Part shown: one piece after another, positions 12,739-23,765 of the stretch
How positions within the stretch are numbered: the first letter of the stretch is position 1
How the letters are laid out: each line of letters opens with the position of its first letter
Assembly (NCBI GenBank): GCA_003255025.1
Contig: QANY01005078.1
Span: 310,001 to 374,000 of the forward strand
Length of the DNA: 64,000 nucleotides
Direction: 5' to 3'
From: Datisca glomerata
Lineage: Eukaryota; Streptophyta; Magnoliopsida; Cucurbitales; Datiscaceae
Made by a program: the position numbers and the translations under genes
Notes under the pieces: model-generated
Database searches by the model: none
What the model was told of the DNA's origin: nothing
What the model saw: the letters and a program-made list of their open reading frames with translations, nothing else

Positions 12739-13290
12739 CTACATCTTCAGTTGGCTTTCATTGGTTAAAAGCCAATTTGAAGGTAAAGTAATATCAGACC
12801 ACCTAATTATTTTAGGGGCTCTAATATTTGTATTATTTTGGCTAGATTGAATTAATAGGGTTTGATTTTTTAGACTCTTATTGATGGCTTGGAAATTCAT
12901 ATTGGTTTTTGTGACTTTGTAATGAATTCTAAAAATTAAAGCTATGGGTTGGTTACCTTCTAGGACTTGGTAACCATTAGTTTTAATATTAAAAGTTAAA
13001 GATTTTAGAATATGGGGGTCTGTTAGACTAATAAATAAATTTGGAAAACAATCAAAACGTATTAGACCATTACAAATTACGGATTCAATTAATCCTAAAA
13101 TACTATCATTAAAATTAGTAAATCTTGCATCACGCAAGGCTAACAAGACATAGATATTTAGGCTTCTTCTTGTGAGTGGTTTAACTCTAATCTGGACTAA
13201 ACCAAAATAAAAGAAATTATATCCTTCTTCAATGTGATATTTTATTGCATTGGAGAAAAGTACTTGACAAGTTTCATGCTCTTTATGTGT
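12739..13290 (-). pseudogene. Pararetroviral movement protein (30K superfamily), 5'-truncated
   Basis: The reading from about 13,280 shows FFYFGLVQIRVKPLTRR, the LALRDARF block, a DSILG...ESVICNG segment, FDCFPN and a HYK motif. This is the conserved core of caulimovirid 30K movement proteins, which form tubules through plasmodesmata. After residue positions near 12,790 it grades into the linker. The 5' end is replaced at about 13,285 by a GT microsatellite. Translation upstream of that point (His/Thr repeats) is microsatellite, not viral. The first genome lacks its N-terminus and promoter here. Confidence 0.82.
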
Positions 13291-13345
13291 GTGTATGTGT
13301 GTATGTGTGTGTGTGTGTGTGGTGTGTGGTGTATGGTGTGTGTGG
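13285..13345. repeat. GT/AC microsatellite
   Basis: TGTG runs with a few A and GG interruptions, directly joined to the truncated movement-protein fragment. A short GAGA run follows at about 13,345-13,395. Confidence 0.9.
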
Positions 13346-13469
13346 AGAAAGAGGTAGAGAGAGGGGGATAATTCGGTTAGATATAGAGAGATATTTAATG
13401 GATATATATATATAAGTTTTATAAATATTATTACCATATATAAACTTACTTTTTCCTTCATATATGTAT

Positions 13470-15770
13470 TTTTGTTATGACATTAATTGTATATGAAATT
13501 TGTCTAATATGTAAACTTATTCATTTTACTCAATTTTAATTATAAATTATTTTTCTCTTTTATCAAATTTGTTTCAAGAATTTTTTTCTTTCATTCATGT
13601 ATCGTTGTTATATATTATGTGTTATATTGATACAATTAATCATAATTTATATTCATCATAACTTATATTGTAAAATATAATTTACAAAGATTAATTAAGT
13701 ATCTAATTTGATATAAAAGAGAATGTCCATTGATTAATTAATTAAAAAATTAATTATTATTATTATTGTGTAATTAATATTAAGTTTAGAGATAATTTAG
13801 AAAATTTAATAATAATGTGATAATAAAGTTGTTCAAAAATATGTTTTACTCATTTTTATATATATTAAGATAAGATATGTAATTGTAAAAAAAACTAACT
13901 TTCTAGCTTAAACTGTAAAAATGACAAGAAAACTTCTTTTTATTTTGCAAAAATGGCCGAAGTAATAAATTTAGTTACAAAAAGTACACCGACCTAAATA
14001 AATTATTTACATTACTCCGGTTATTTTTTCGAAAAAAAAAAGTTTTTCGATCATTTTTGCAGTTTGAGTTAGAAAGTTGGTCGATTTTAGAGTTCTCTCT
14101 AAAGATTAACACATATGTAAAAATAGCTCAATTATTTAACATTTAGTAAAAATGGCCCTGAATGTCATAACAAACTATATTTAAAACAAAAATTACCCAA
14201 AAACCCTAAAATCATCTTCTTCATCCCCGATTGCCCTCAATTTTTTGAACTAAAAACGGAATTTTTATTAACCAATCATGGGCCCTATATGACCCCATCT
14301 TAAAAGATTTCTCTACTTCATTTAATCTGATTACATCACGTGGTGATCCTGAGGTGAAGAGGACAATTCACTAACAATATTGCTATAATGATTGCTATAG
14401 TTAGCATCAACAACAATATTAGAATTTCTATTTACCCATTGAACAATACATATACTAAACAAGTTAGATTTCTCCCTCGTCTTATCCTCCAACCTTCTCA
14501 TCCTCCATCAAATCACAGCATTTCCCATTCAGCCATCCAACAATGATCTTTGAATTTGATTCCCCTATTTTCACCTAAAATAATTTCTACAAGAACAATA
14601 GGCTCATTCCCAAGTCTCATTCCCAAGTCTCATTCCTTTACTTCTTTTTTTTTTACGAAAAATGCTTTGCGAACAGGCTCATTTTAAATCACACATAGGA
14701 GGAATCCTTATTTTAAGGGGCTAATATCATGGGCCAACTACATAAATTACATTTTTGGAGCATTTATGTAGTGAAATGGCTGGTAATATCTTTTTAATAA
14801 ATATGGTCGGTGATCTTCACTTAAAAAGTACATTGACTGTGTCGTTCCTGCAAAAAATCATGGGTATCATGCATGCACCTCTCCCTATACATTACCTCGC
14901 AACTGGTGCCCATGCGCTTTTTAAATATGCATGCGAATGCATAGTGTGACATGCGCAGTGCACTAAAAAATCTTTTCTTTTTAATTAAGAAAAATAAGAG
15001 TTCCACATCAAGCACTACTCTATGTAACTAATTTCAATATGCAATGTAATTAATTCACTTGATTGAAATAATTGATTTAATTATGCTACATACTAATTTA
15101 ATTGGACCATGTAAATGTACTTATTTAATGTACACTATCTAATTATTTTCTTAAATGTAACCCACTTTTTGGGTATCTACGTTGAGAGTAATAAATTTAT
15201 TAACAATACATTAAATTAATGGTGTATAACCTATAAATAAGATATTATGTACGCATAGCTAATTTATTCAACTAAAGTCTATAAATTGAGCATAAAAATT
15301 AGTAACATTGCAAACGTTACGTTCATAGCTTGAAGAATACACTGGATGAGTAAGAAATTTATAGACATAAGAGTAAATAAATTACTGACAACACGTAATT
15401 GATTTATTTGAATGAACAAAACAGAATGTCATAATTCCTCCATATGTTTTATTATTTTCAAAACTTCCAGTCTTCAATCGAATAGCACCAGGACCACATC
15501 TCTATCATCAACGTTAATTGCTCATCTAATGGAAGAAAAAGTCTGATGTTCCATAAGGCTTTTACATCAAGATACATAAAATATGGATCAATATCTCTGA
15601 GCTACTGACTATTGTTGACCAATATAACCGCAAAAAAGTAGAGAGTTGTATGTTTATTGAACGGAGCAAGTAGACATCGTCGGGATGAAGAAGACGAGTT
15701 CCTATTATAGAAACCACGTGTAGTTGAGGAAAACCTTCCGGATCACCCAAACCCAAACAATTCTTTCTCT
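13470..15770. other. Non-coding AT-rich stretch
   Basis: No credible gene. It contains the hairpin element at 13,897-14,078. Short open frames near 14,755-15,015 overlap on both strands, lack any recognisable motif and are likely chance. Confidence 0.6.
13897..14078. mobile_element. MITE-like hairpin element
   Basis: The left arm starts AACTTTCTAGCTTAAACTG. The right arm ends with its imperfect reverse complement (CAGTTTGAGTTAGAAAGTT), with pairing continuing through GTAAAAATGA and the AAGTAAT/ATTACT region for about 70 bases each side. A related copy lies at 35,346-35,600. No transposase is present; the family is unassigned and target duplications are unclear. Confidence 0.6.
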
Positions 15771-15776
15771 TTACCA

Positions 15777-15856
15777 GATCTGAAACCACTGGCACATATT
15801 TGAAAACACTGGCACATATCTGAAACCACTGGCACAAATTTGAAACCACCAGCAGA
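15777..15856. repeat. 20-bp tandem repeat, about 4 units
   Basis: Successive units of ATCTGAAACCACTGGCACAT with one to four changes each. A GAGA/GTGT low-complexity tract follows at 15,857-15,915. Confidence 0.85.
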
Positions 15857-15919
15857 GAGAATGAGAGCGAGAGAGAGTATGTGTATGAATGTGTGTGTGT
15901 GCGTGTGTATGACCTCGTA

Positions 15920-17530
15920 CATGAGAGGGAGGAAGAAAAAAAGATAGAGATAATGATACTGACCTCATAGATGAAAAGGTCAAAAAAAGATATTTAAAAA
16001 TAATAAAAGTCAGCTGATCAATCTGACCATTTTTATAAAATTACATATAACCGATCATTTGTTTTAAACAGGTGTTCAAAGTAGGGTCACAAATTTCTTG
16101 ATTTAGTATTTGAATTGGGTCATGCATTCGTCAAAGAATTCTTAACTTGAATGTATAGTTACATAATTTAGGTGAGGAGGCTCAATCATCATTGAAAACA
16201 CCCAATTATTCTAGAGAACAAATTTCTTTTTTTTCAAATCATGCGACAGTTGCACAAACCATTCCTTCATGCCATAAATAATATATCAGCTTGGAAAAAT
16301 TCTAGAACAAAATAAGGTAGTTAATCCACTTCAAAGAAAGAACGTAACAATAAGCCGCATCAAAAAGTCTAGAGCTCGATAGGCCAATTGGACTAGACCG
16401 AATCCAACAAGTTTTAGTCCAACCCGAGCCGATTCTTAGACTTTTATAGCCCGATCACAAAATATTAGGGCCATGTTTAGACTGACATTTAGCTAATACG
16501 ATAATCGGGTAGAGCTGAATAGCCCATCGAACTGGGCTAATTAGCCCACTAAAAGATGTAGTCAAATTGACTATAATTGTTCCATTGGCACATTTGAAAG
16601 AAATAGTCGCATGCGTGAGTTGCACTTGAACTAAGTTTAAAATCTAATATATGAGATGTACCGTGTTTTAAAATTATCACATATTATTAAGCTTATATAC
16701 GATTATTCTTTTATTATCTATTTCTCAATTTTTTATATATAACTTGAACACACACGCGCGTGTGTATATATATATTCAAATATATATTAACTGGTAAACT
16801 TACAATAAATAAAAAATTATCAACCAGAAAAGGTACACATTCAGATTATCAATTTACATATTGTACAAATAATATATGGATAAATTATCCATAAATGTGT
16901 TTATTGATTCTCCATTTTTATAAATTATGGATTATGATATTATGAATTATAAACAGACTATAGTTTATATTGAGTATATATGTATATTACTACTATTAGG
17001 AAAAGTACTATTATTAGTTCAATTATTGTTGTTGTAATTATGATTATTATATTTTTTAATTATTATAATTATTATTTGAATATGAAAATTTTAAAACAAC
17101 TTATCAATCTCGTAATTAATTATTATTTAATGAGTCAATGCGCTATGATGTTTTTTAAAGTTAGAGGGATGGTAAATATATATAAATGACAATTTCATTA
17201 TTTATTTTATTTAATGTTAACGCCAATTAACGAGAGTGTGACACGTGTACTTTTAAAAAGTATTATAGGATTAGTAAAATAAATGCATGGACAAAGTTGT
17301 CCAAAAATAATTCTCTTAGGCATGTCACTTTTAATATATTATAGATAAGAGGAATTGTTAAATATTTGCAATTCAAAATTTATTCAATAGTGCCATTGCA
17401 TGTAACGGCTACTTACTATTTACTAATTAGTTGAGGTTTTTGTGGATTTAGCATTATTTAGTTATTTCCATCTACACATTCTTTAGTTATTTCCATTTAC
17501 AGATTCTTTCCCTTCAATCTTTTACCATTT
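15920..17530. other. Non-coding stretch
   Basis: AT-rich with short TA and CACGCG/TGTG tracts near 16,750. The segment at 16,370-16,560 is less AT-rich with repeated GCCC/GGGC words, probably an old TE scrap. The ATT-rich frame at 16,980-17,189 is low-complexity and not credible as a gene. Confidence 0.55.
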
Positions 17531-17539
17531 CCTAATATT

Positions 17540-18180
17540 TTCTAGTCTATATATACCTCATTCTTTCTACATAGTTTTCATCAAATTAATACATTCTAAT
17601 TTTCATAGTCCCTAAATTTCAATCTCTCAAACTCTCATTTTCTCTACTACAATCTAAGTTCTTAATCTATAAATTTTCAACTCTAAAGATCTCAAGTACT
17701 CAATTTTTTATCTTTACAAGCTATCAAGTTTCAAGTAGTCTATTCAAACACTCGAAGTTGGTAAGGTTTGGGCTTGAGGTATCATAATATATTTCGTATT
17801 TAGGAAAATTTTAATTTTAGTAGTAATTTTTAGTAGTGTTGTGTACTAGTTTGTACTATAATTTACAACTCATCAGAATTAAATAATTATAATGGGATAT
17901 AATAATGTCAATTTTGTTTATATTAATCAGGAAAATGATATTTTTTATGAAGAAACAGAATCAGCTTTTAGTGTCAGTGGATAAGTATTATCCGACACAA
18001 GAAATAGTTTGTCCTCTTCAACCATCGAAACACTTGTTTGTTTAGAAGATTGAGATCTAGCTTGTAAGCAAATGCAAGAGCAAAAAGTATTAGAAGAACT
18101 ACAAAATGAAATGGCCACGGTTCATAATTAGGAAATCGAATATGAAAATCATAGTTCTCCTGAAGAGTGATCATCGTTAA
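17540..18180 (+). pseudogene. Decayed ORF behind a TATA box, possibly transposon-derived
   Basis: A TATA box (CTATATATACC at about 17,549) is followed by a pyrimidine-rich leader of about 300 bases. The ATG at 17,892 opens MGYNNVNFVYINQENDIFYE, with acidic EETESAFSVSG after it, then a stop. The same frame continues past it with LSSSTIETLVCLED, QMQEQKVLEELQNEMATVHN and IEYENHSSPEE, interrupted by two more stops and ending at 18,169. The conserved frame and the acidic, Ser-rich then coiled-coil character suggest one ancestral N-terminus. It resembles N-termini upstream of hAT or PIF/Harbinger proteins, but I cannot assign it. Confidence 0.4.
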
Positions 18181-20065
18181 TTATATTTGAGTTATTAATT
18201 ATATTAGATTATTAATTATAAATTTTTTTATAATTTAGAAATTACAAATAATAGACGGATAAGTATGTGCCAGCCTAATTGAGATATATTCAATTCGTAG
18301 TGATGCAAATATTTCTCAACATTTTTAATGCAGAATAAAATTTCATTATTATTTATGTTTACTTTCATTACTATTTAGTTCATTTCTAAATTGAAAAAAT
18401 GCTATGTATTATTTTGAAGAAAGAGAATAGTAAAATAAATTAATGGACAAATACCACAATGTATTAGACAAAGACTGATAAAAATTACTTTAAAAAATGT
18501 ATTAAAAATAGAGTTCATAAAAATATATGTTAAACAACTCATTTGTCAAACTACGTTGCATCCATAAAACAAACTAACACTGAAATAAATTGGGCATTAC
18601 TTCAACCTACGTACTCTTTTTCAAGCATGAGTAATCACTCTATTCCCATAGTGATAAAGCTTGAAAATAATCCCTTCTCTTGAGGTGTGAAGTTGTCATA
18701 TTTGTAGACAACGTGATATATGTAATATGTCCATATAAACCACCGCTGGTTAAATTCTGTAAAATTATCGGTGCATGATAATCTGAATTCATAAAAGAGA
18801 AAAATCATGTGTAAATATAAATTTAATAAAATTCGACTAATTAATGAACATTCCTTACCGAAGGCAATTCAACTTGATGCATTGAAGCTCGCTCATATAC
18901 CTTTTTCCCCAATAAGTTTGTCACGGTAAATTATTTTTATCATCTCGTCTGTTAAATCATAATTACATAAAATATTAGTAATAATAATAAGAATCTTGAT
19001 ACAAAACATACCATAAAAGGTATTGAATAACAGATTCTGAATCAAAACAAAGAAGTAATAGAAAAATATAAAACACTGACAAAGTTAAAAAGGAAGTAAA
19101 AATTATGGCAGATCACACAAGTCATATTTCTTCCGCATTCAAACCGACTTGAAATTACCAATCAGCAACAATTGGGAGACAAAAACTAAGAAAATCAGAA
19201 CAAAGTAGCAATATATTAAAAAAGATGAGCACGACAAATTAGACAATGAAAATAATTTTGGAGGAGTTCAATTATGGTAATTACACAAATAAAATGGAAA
19301 GTGGCTAAGCTAATTTAATTAAGAGTGTCTGTTGTGTCTTGGTAAGATTAGCCCAAATCAGACAAAATAAAAAACTAAAAATAAAATAATTTTTTTCATT
19401 TTAATAGTCGATCAGATTTCAAGCTGTCTAATTCAGACATCTTTCTCTCAATATATTTATTTTATTTTATTTTCATGCTAATAATTGATATCACTACAAC
19501 AAATGAATTCCCAACAGCTTATAACTATTCATCCCACAAAAGTTTCATTTATCTCCACAAAGAGAAGTAAAGATTAACTAAAGAGATCTTTATCCACTCA
19601 TCAAAAGAAAAACACAACATTCCAATAACCTTTTTATACTTGAAAACTGCCCAAATGCTACAAAGAAAAAGTACCAAATCAGGAAGAAATAAAAAAGACA
19701 ATTTCTCAGTCCTTATGGCTTTCAGCCCTTTGAAAGACATTACGAGTAGCATCCCAAGCCTCCCATCAAAAGGTAGAGTGGCAAAGTGATGTGTACAAAT
19801 AAAAAACTATAATGAAAAACAAAGCAAAACATAGAAAAATAAAAAAGACTAAAGAACAGTAACACTGTCAAGAAAGCAAAACACCAACCACAATTACTAT
19901 AGACAAACAAAACGGTCTTCAATCAACTTCAGGGCTCTCCCTTGGCCTGCAACTCTCTCCTCCCTTTTCTTAAGGCTCTTTGGACTTCTTCCTTTCTGTT
20001 GTTTAAAACAAATTAAACTTCATCTTTCTTATTTACCTACTTCTTTTTACATCTATTTTTCTTGT
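18180..20065. other. Non-coding stretch, includes probable CYCD5 3' flank
   Basis: No gene recognised. AT-rich with poly-A/T tracts. The last few hundred bases before 20,071 lie 3' of the cyclin gene and probably hold its 3' UTR and polyadenylation site, which I cannot place exactly. Confidence 0.5.
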
Positions 20066-20070
20066 TTTTG

Positions 20071-21763
20071 TCACTGCTTAAAACTTGTCTGATATTCATG
20101 CCGGCGGATTTTCTTTACCGGATAATTTTGATGATAGTCACTGTATGTGAGTCTTCTCTTAGGAACAGCAGCGGATGTGAAAGATACAGTCGGAGAGATT
20201 ATCGATCCTGGCATCTTTCGTTTGCAAATCCGTATTTTCTGCATTAAATTATAGTAAAAGAATACAAGTTCCTGTTTCATTGCAATATAGAATGAGAATT
20301 AGTAGAAGTATTACAATATGAATAATAAGATTAATTAATTTAAAGTAAGTAAATAAAAACTCACATTTTCCAAAGAACCAAATGAAGAGATCAGTTTTAA
20401 ATTAGTCTCCACATTTTCTCTTGTTAACTGATCATTAGAAGCAGCTAATACTGCTGCTGCTGCAATCACAGACGGTCTATGATCCATTAAATTCATCTCT
20501 GCAAAAAAAAAAAAGTTATATTTTAGTGAACCAAATTCCTTCTTTTTGATCAAGTTTTATAATATAATGTGCCATTGATCGTCAAATGTGCTAATAGAAA
20601 AAACACTTTAACAATTTTATAAATCTAAAAGAGAAAATTAAATTTTATACAATCATATAATTTTATAAGTTTGAAGGGGCATTGATATACAATTTGGGTT
20701 ATTTTATTAAATGAAAGGGGGACAAACATTATGTTTGGGTAGTTTTACAAAAAAAAGTACTAAATAACATGTATAATATAATTAGGAAATTACAAAATTG
20801 CCCCCTATAGTATATATACCATCGAATTAAGAAATATTATGATTTGAAGCCATAACTCATTTTGTACTGAATCAAATATTTCTAAAGAAGAAAAAGCACA
20901 AAAATCAGACAGAAATTCCTTTTATTTACCTTTTGTTGTAGCCATTATAAGTTCCACAGCTGAAGAGACAAATTCTTTCAGTCTATAATCAACAGATACA
21001 CAGAATTTCTTGGTGAAACATCTCAGATAAGAAAATGGGGTGATTGAAATCAGTCTCCATTCCAATGTAGTCAAAACCAATAGCTCCATCCTCTGAAGCA
21101 CCTTATTTTCAAAATCAAAATCCTCCAATTGAAATTCTGATAGTGCTGGTACTTTAGGCTCCTCCATTTTAGCTGCCAATGTCAAACAAGCCACAGACAG
21201 CAATCGAACAGCCCAAAATTCAGCTTCCTGCATCATCAACACTTAGTTTTACGAATAAAAACAAATTTTGATTTGAAAATTGAAAACCCATTAACGAGAG
21301 ATTAAAAGGGTTTGCTTACATCGACGAATCGAATGGAAAGGAATCGATCAAAGTAAGAAACTGATAAGTAAGCCGTGTGGAACTTGAACCCAAACATTGC
21401 TCGCCTCTAAATCAAAAAGTTTACATAAAATTTTTAAATCCATTGAAAATCTTGAAAGAAAGAGAGAGATAGAGAGATCTAGAGAGAGAAACAAACATTG
21501 AAAATCCATTCAATAGATTCAAGCCGAGCAGTTCTCAACCATTTTCTGCTCTTGGTAAAGGCATTGGTTTTGGATCCAAAAGCTCTCTCTCTTTGTACCA
21601 AATTCTCAATATACTCGTCTTCATCCTCTAAAACAGAACATGGGTCAAAGTCTAATTCCATATGGGCTTTCAATTCGTTTTCCTGTTCATTTAAACAAGC
21701 TTCGTCTTCATCACACAAGAGGGTGGAGAGAGCAAATGGAGCTGTAAGAGAGTCCTGGCCCAT
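20071..21763 (-). CDS. CYCD5: D-type cyclin, CYCD5 class (5 exons)
   Basis: Regulatory subunit of CDKA/CDKB kinases driving G1/S entry, acting in the nucleus. Exons: 21,497-21,763; 21,320-21,406; 20,930-21,227; 20,365-20,498; 20,071-20,271. All introns are GT-AG and the exons join in frame to 328 codons, near the usual CYCD5 length. The start at 21,763 gives MGQDSL, as in the family; an upstream in-frame ATG at 21,808 lacks homology. Residues 15-19 are LLCDE, a complete LxCxE retinoblastoma-binding motif. The cyclin box holds [22 protein letters not shown] (about 100-113) and LAAKMEE, with the Lys and Glu needed for CDK contact. A C-terminal cyclin fold follows. The tail has KRRL (300-303) and KKIRR (315-319), typical of CYCD5. 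No lesion seen; this is the best candidate for a functional host gene. Confidence 0.93.
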
Positions 21764-21869
21764 TCTTGTCCTCAGTTTCTCTGAACATCTATAAGGAAAG
21801 AAAATCAAACAACACTGATTTGGGTATTTGGAGAATTAAACTCCTAATCCAAGATAATGTGATTGAGAA

Positions 21870-21897
21870 AATCTAGAGAGAGAGAGAGAGAGAGTGA
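21870..21897. repeat. GA/CT microsatellite in CYCD5 leader
   Basis: An uninterrupted (GA)n tract, CT on the coding strand, in the presumed 5' UTR about 110 bases upstream of the start codon. CT-rich leaders are common in plant genes. Confidence 0.8.
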
Positions 21898-21959
21898 GTA
21901 GTGGGTGTGTGTTGTGGGGGTGAGGATGAGAGCGAGGGGAGGAAGTTGCGGGTTTGATG

Positions 21960-21967
21960 CCGCCAAA
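21960..21967 (-). promoter_or_regulatory. E2F-like site upstream of CYCD5
   Basis: TTTGGCGG on the minus strand fits the plant E2F consensus WTTSSCSS, about 200 bases upstream of the start codon. E2F control of a G1 cyclin is biologically sensible. A single 8-mer match could be chance. Confidence 0.4.
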
Positions 21968-22064
21968 ATAAGTGGATGGAATATAGTGAGCGGTTTCATT
22001 AGGAATACAGTAGATGGAGAGTATAAGCAGGGTAGACCTCCCACGTTGGAGGTGTATGTATATA

Positions 22065-22072
22065 TATTTATA
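22065..22072 (-). promoter_or_regulatory. Putative CYCD5 TATA box
   Basis: TATAAATA on the minus strand, about 300 bases upstream of the start codon. It implies a 5' UTR of roughly 270 bases. It lies in a TA-rich run, so the assignment is tentative. Confidence 0.45.
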
Positions 22073-22079
22073 TGACTAC

Positions 22080-22950
22080 TTTTAGTTCGATTTAGATAAG
22101 CTCATATTCATCATAAGATGATGTCAGTCAAGTTTGATAAATTAAGTTTATTTTGATTCTTAATTCATTTCCTATATGCTTAGCTTTTTTAAGCAAGTCG
22201 TTGAATAATTTAAAATGACGCAAACCAAGTTCTTTCATTAAATCTCAAACCATCAAATCACTTGTGTCTTTTACAACCTAAACTTTATAATCAACATCAT
22301 AATATATTTGAGTTGTTCAATCATCAACTCCATAAAAGTATCAGTTTTAGACTAACAGAAAAAAAATTGATTTTAAATTTGGCTTGATTAGATATTATAT
22401 AGACTCATATGACTAAAATAGAAATGAGATCAAACTAGGAGGCCCAAAAATAAATCTTATCCTTTCTAAATTGACGTAAAAAAAATTAGAAGAGATACCA
22501 CGACTCGAACCAATTCTCTAATGAATAAGCATAAGGATTTACCCACATTGTAAATCTCACTTGTGATGGTAATTCAAGTAAAAAATATTACAAATTGTGG
22601 ACTGAAGGATTTTTCTCCTATATGTAATTTATAAATCTAATGGTTTTCTTATTAGAAAAAAAAAGGAAGAAAACAAAACTTATTTTTGGTCCTTGCATTT
22701 GATGTTAGTCCATATAATACACTCAATCACAGTCTTATAGTTTTCATTACAATTTATAGACCGGAAGACTTGTGTGATATGTTATTAACTGTCATTAATA
22801 AATCTAATGGTTTTCTTATAAGAAAAACAAGGAAAAAAAACTTATTTTAGTCCTTGCATTCAATTTTAGTCCATATAATATACTCAATCAAGGTCTTATA
22901 GTGTTTATTCGAAAACTATAAGACCTGCTATTTCACATATATTTTTTTAT
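22080..22950. repeat. Non-coding stretch with a 168-bp tandem duplication
   Basis: The segment from about 22,632 (AAATCTAATGGTTTTCTTA) recurs from about 22,800 with the same order of words: TCCTTGCATT, TTAGTCCATATAATA, ACTCAATCA, TCTTATAGT. No coding content seen. Confidence 0.75.
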
Positions 22951-23353
22951 TGATGACGGCCTATTTTTTACTGAAGATATAGTATGGATTCTGGTTTATG
23001 CTTGAAAGATTGCATCATCAAGTATTGGAATAAATCAGGATAGAAAGTCAATGTAAGCAAAAGCCGTGTGTGTTTCAGGAAGAATGCCAGGGAGGACAAG
23101 CAGGATTCAGTGACTTCTTTACTTGGTGTTACTATTTCAACTAGACATGAGAGTTATCTTGGATTGCCTATAGAGTGGAATCCTTTAAAGCATCTATGTA
23201 CTCTCTTCTTTTAGAAAGAATAGAGGCAAAATTGAAACTTCGAAGGCTAACTTACTGTCTCTTGGAGGGACGAAAGTGCTTTTTAAATCATTAGCTTTGA
23301 CTCTAACAAATTATGTCATGAGCATCTTCAAGCTTCCCAAGAAGGTATGCTTT
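22950..23353 (+). mobile_element. LINE reverse-transcriptase fragment, left of the CACTA insertion
   Basis: The plus strand reads a DDGLFFTED variant near 22,957. Further on it reads NLLSLGG.KVLFKSLALTL, NYVMSIFKLPKKVCF up to 23,353. This is the RT thumb region of plant L1-type LINEs, with several frameshifts and stops. The reading resumes after the CACTA element at 31,225. Confidence 0.8.
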
Positions 23354-23574
23354 CACTACTGCAAAATGGATTTTAGATGACCGCAGGTTATTAAAATTAA
23401 TGACAGGTCTCTTAAACCTGTCATGTAAAAAAATACTTTTGAGTGTAAAAAAATGGTGCTTGGCTAACATGATAGGTTTTACATTAACTGTCATAAATAT
23501 CTTACCTAATATGACATCTATTCTTTTTCACTGCCATTATATATACTCCCCTAAATAACCCTAACCCTTTCATT

Positions 23575-23765
23575 TCTATCAAACTCGCGAGTACAGCTCT
23601 CTCACACTCCCTCAAATTCCTCGACTCCATCTCCCTCTCCCTTCATCCTCGTCACTGACCATCATCGCCGGCTATCACCAATACCTCTCTCTCTTTATCT
23701 CTCTCCTCTCTCTCTCTATGTTTCTCTCTCTCTATCTCTCTATGTTTCTAGGCTCTATAACCCTT
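23575..23765 (+). promoter_or_regulatory. CT-rich leader of the outer CACTA-like element
   Basis: CTCTCTCTC-rich sequence with CCCTAACCC and an upstream ATATATACTCCCC box at about 23,541. Inverted equivalents occur in the inner element (about 30,130-30,340) and in the third element (about 54,560-54,800). It is likely the element's transcription start region; the exact site is unknown. Confidence 0.45.

Larger units (their letters stand above)
1..13290 (-). mobile_element. Endogenous pararetrovirus (Caulimoviridae-like), degenerate, at least two partial genomes
   Basis: Remnants on the minus strand follow caulimovirid order: movement protein, coat protein with CCHC knuckle, aspartic protease, reverse transcriptase. 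One partial genome runs from about 13,290 down to about 4,900. A second starts at a TATA box and primer-binding site near 4,690-4,400 and runs off the left edge in its RT. A movement protein plus RT without an integrase or LTRs separates this from Ty3/gypsy elements. Every frame carries stops, frameshifts or deletions, so it is dead. Petuvirus- or florendovirus-like affinity is a guess; the genus cannot be fixed by eye. Some blocks are duplicated, so the locus was rearranged after integration. Confidence 0.88.

Noticed and set aside
12739..13461. A single 240-residue protein from the ATG at 13,461
   Set aside because: The first third translates a GT microsatellite and AT-rich flank. Only the part from about 13,280 downward is movement-protein sequence.
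14755..15015. Overlapping 64-codon frames on opposite strands
   Set aside because: No homology, no leader or splice signals; likely chance open frames.
16980..17189. 69-codon plus-strand frame rich in Ile, Asn and Tyr
   Set aside because: Low-complexity ATT/TAT composition; no promoter or motif.
21763..21808. Upstream in-frame ATG (21,808) as the CYCD5 start
   Set aside because: The extra 15 residues have no resemblance to D-type cyclin N-termini, while MGQDSL at 21,763 does.
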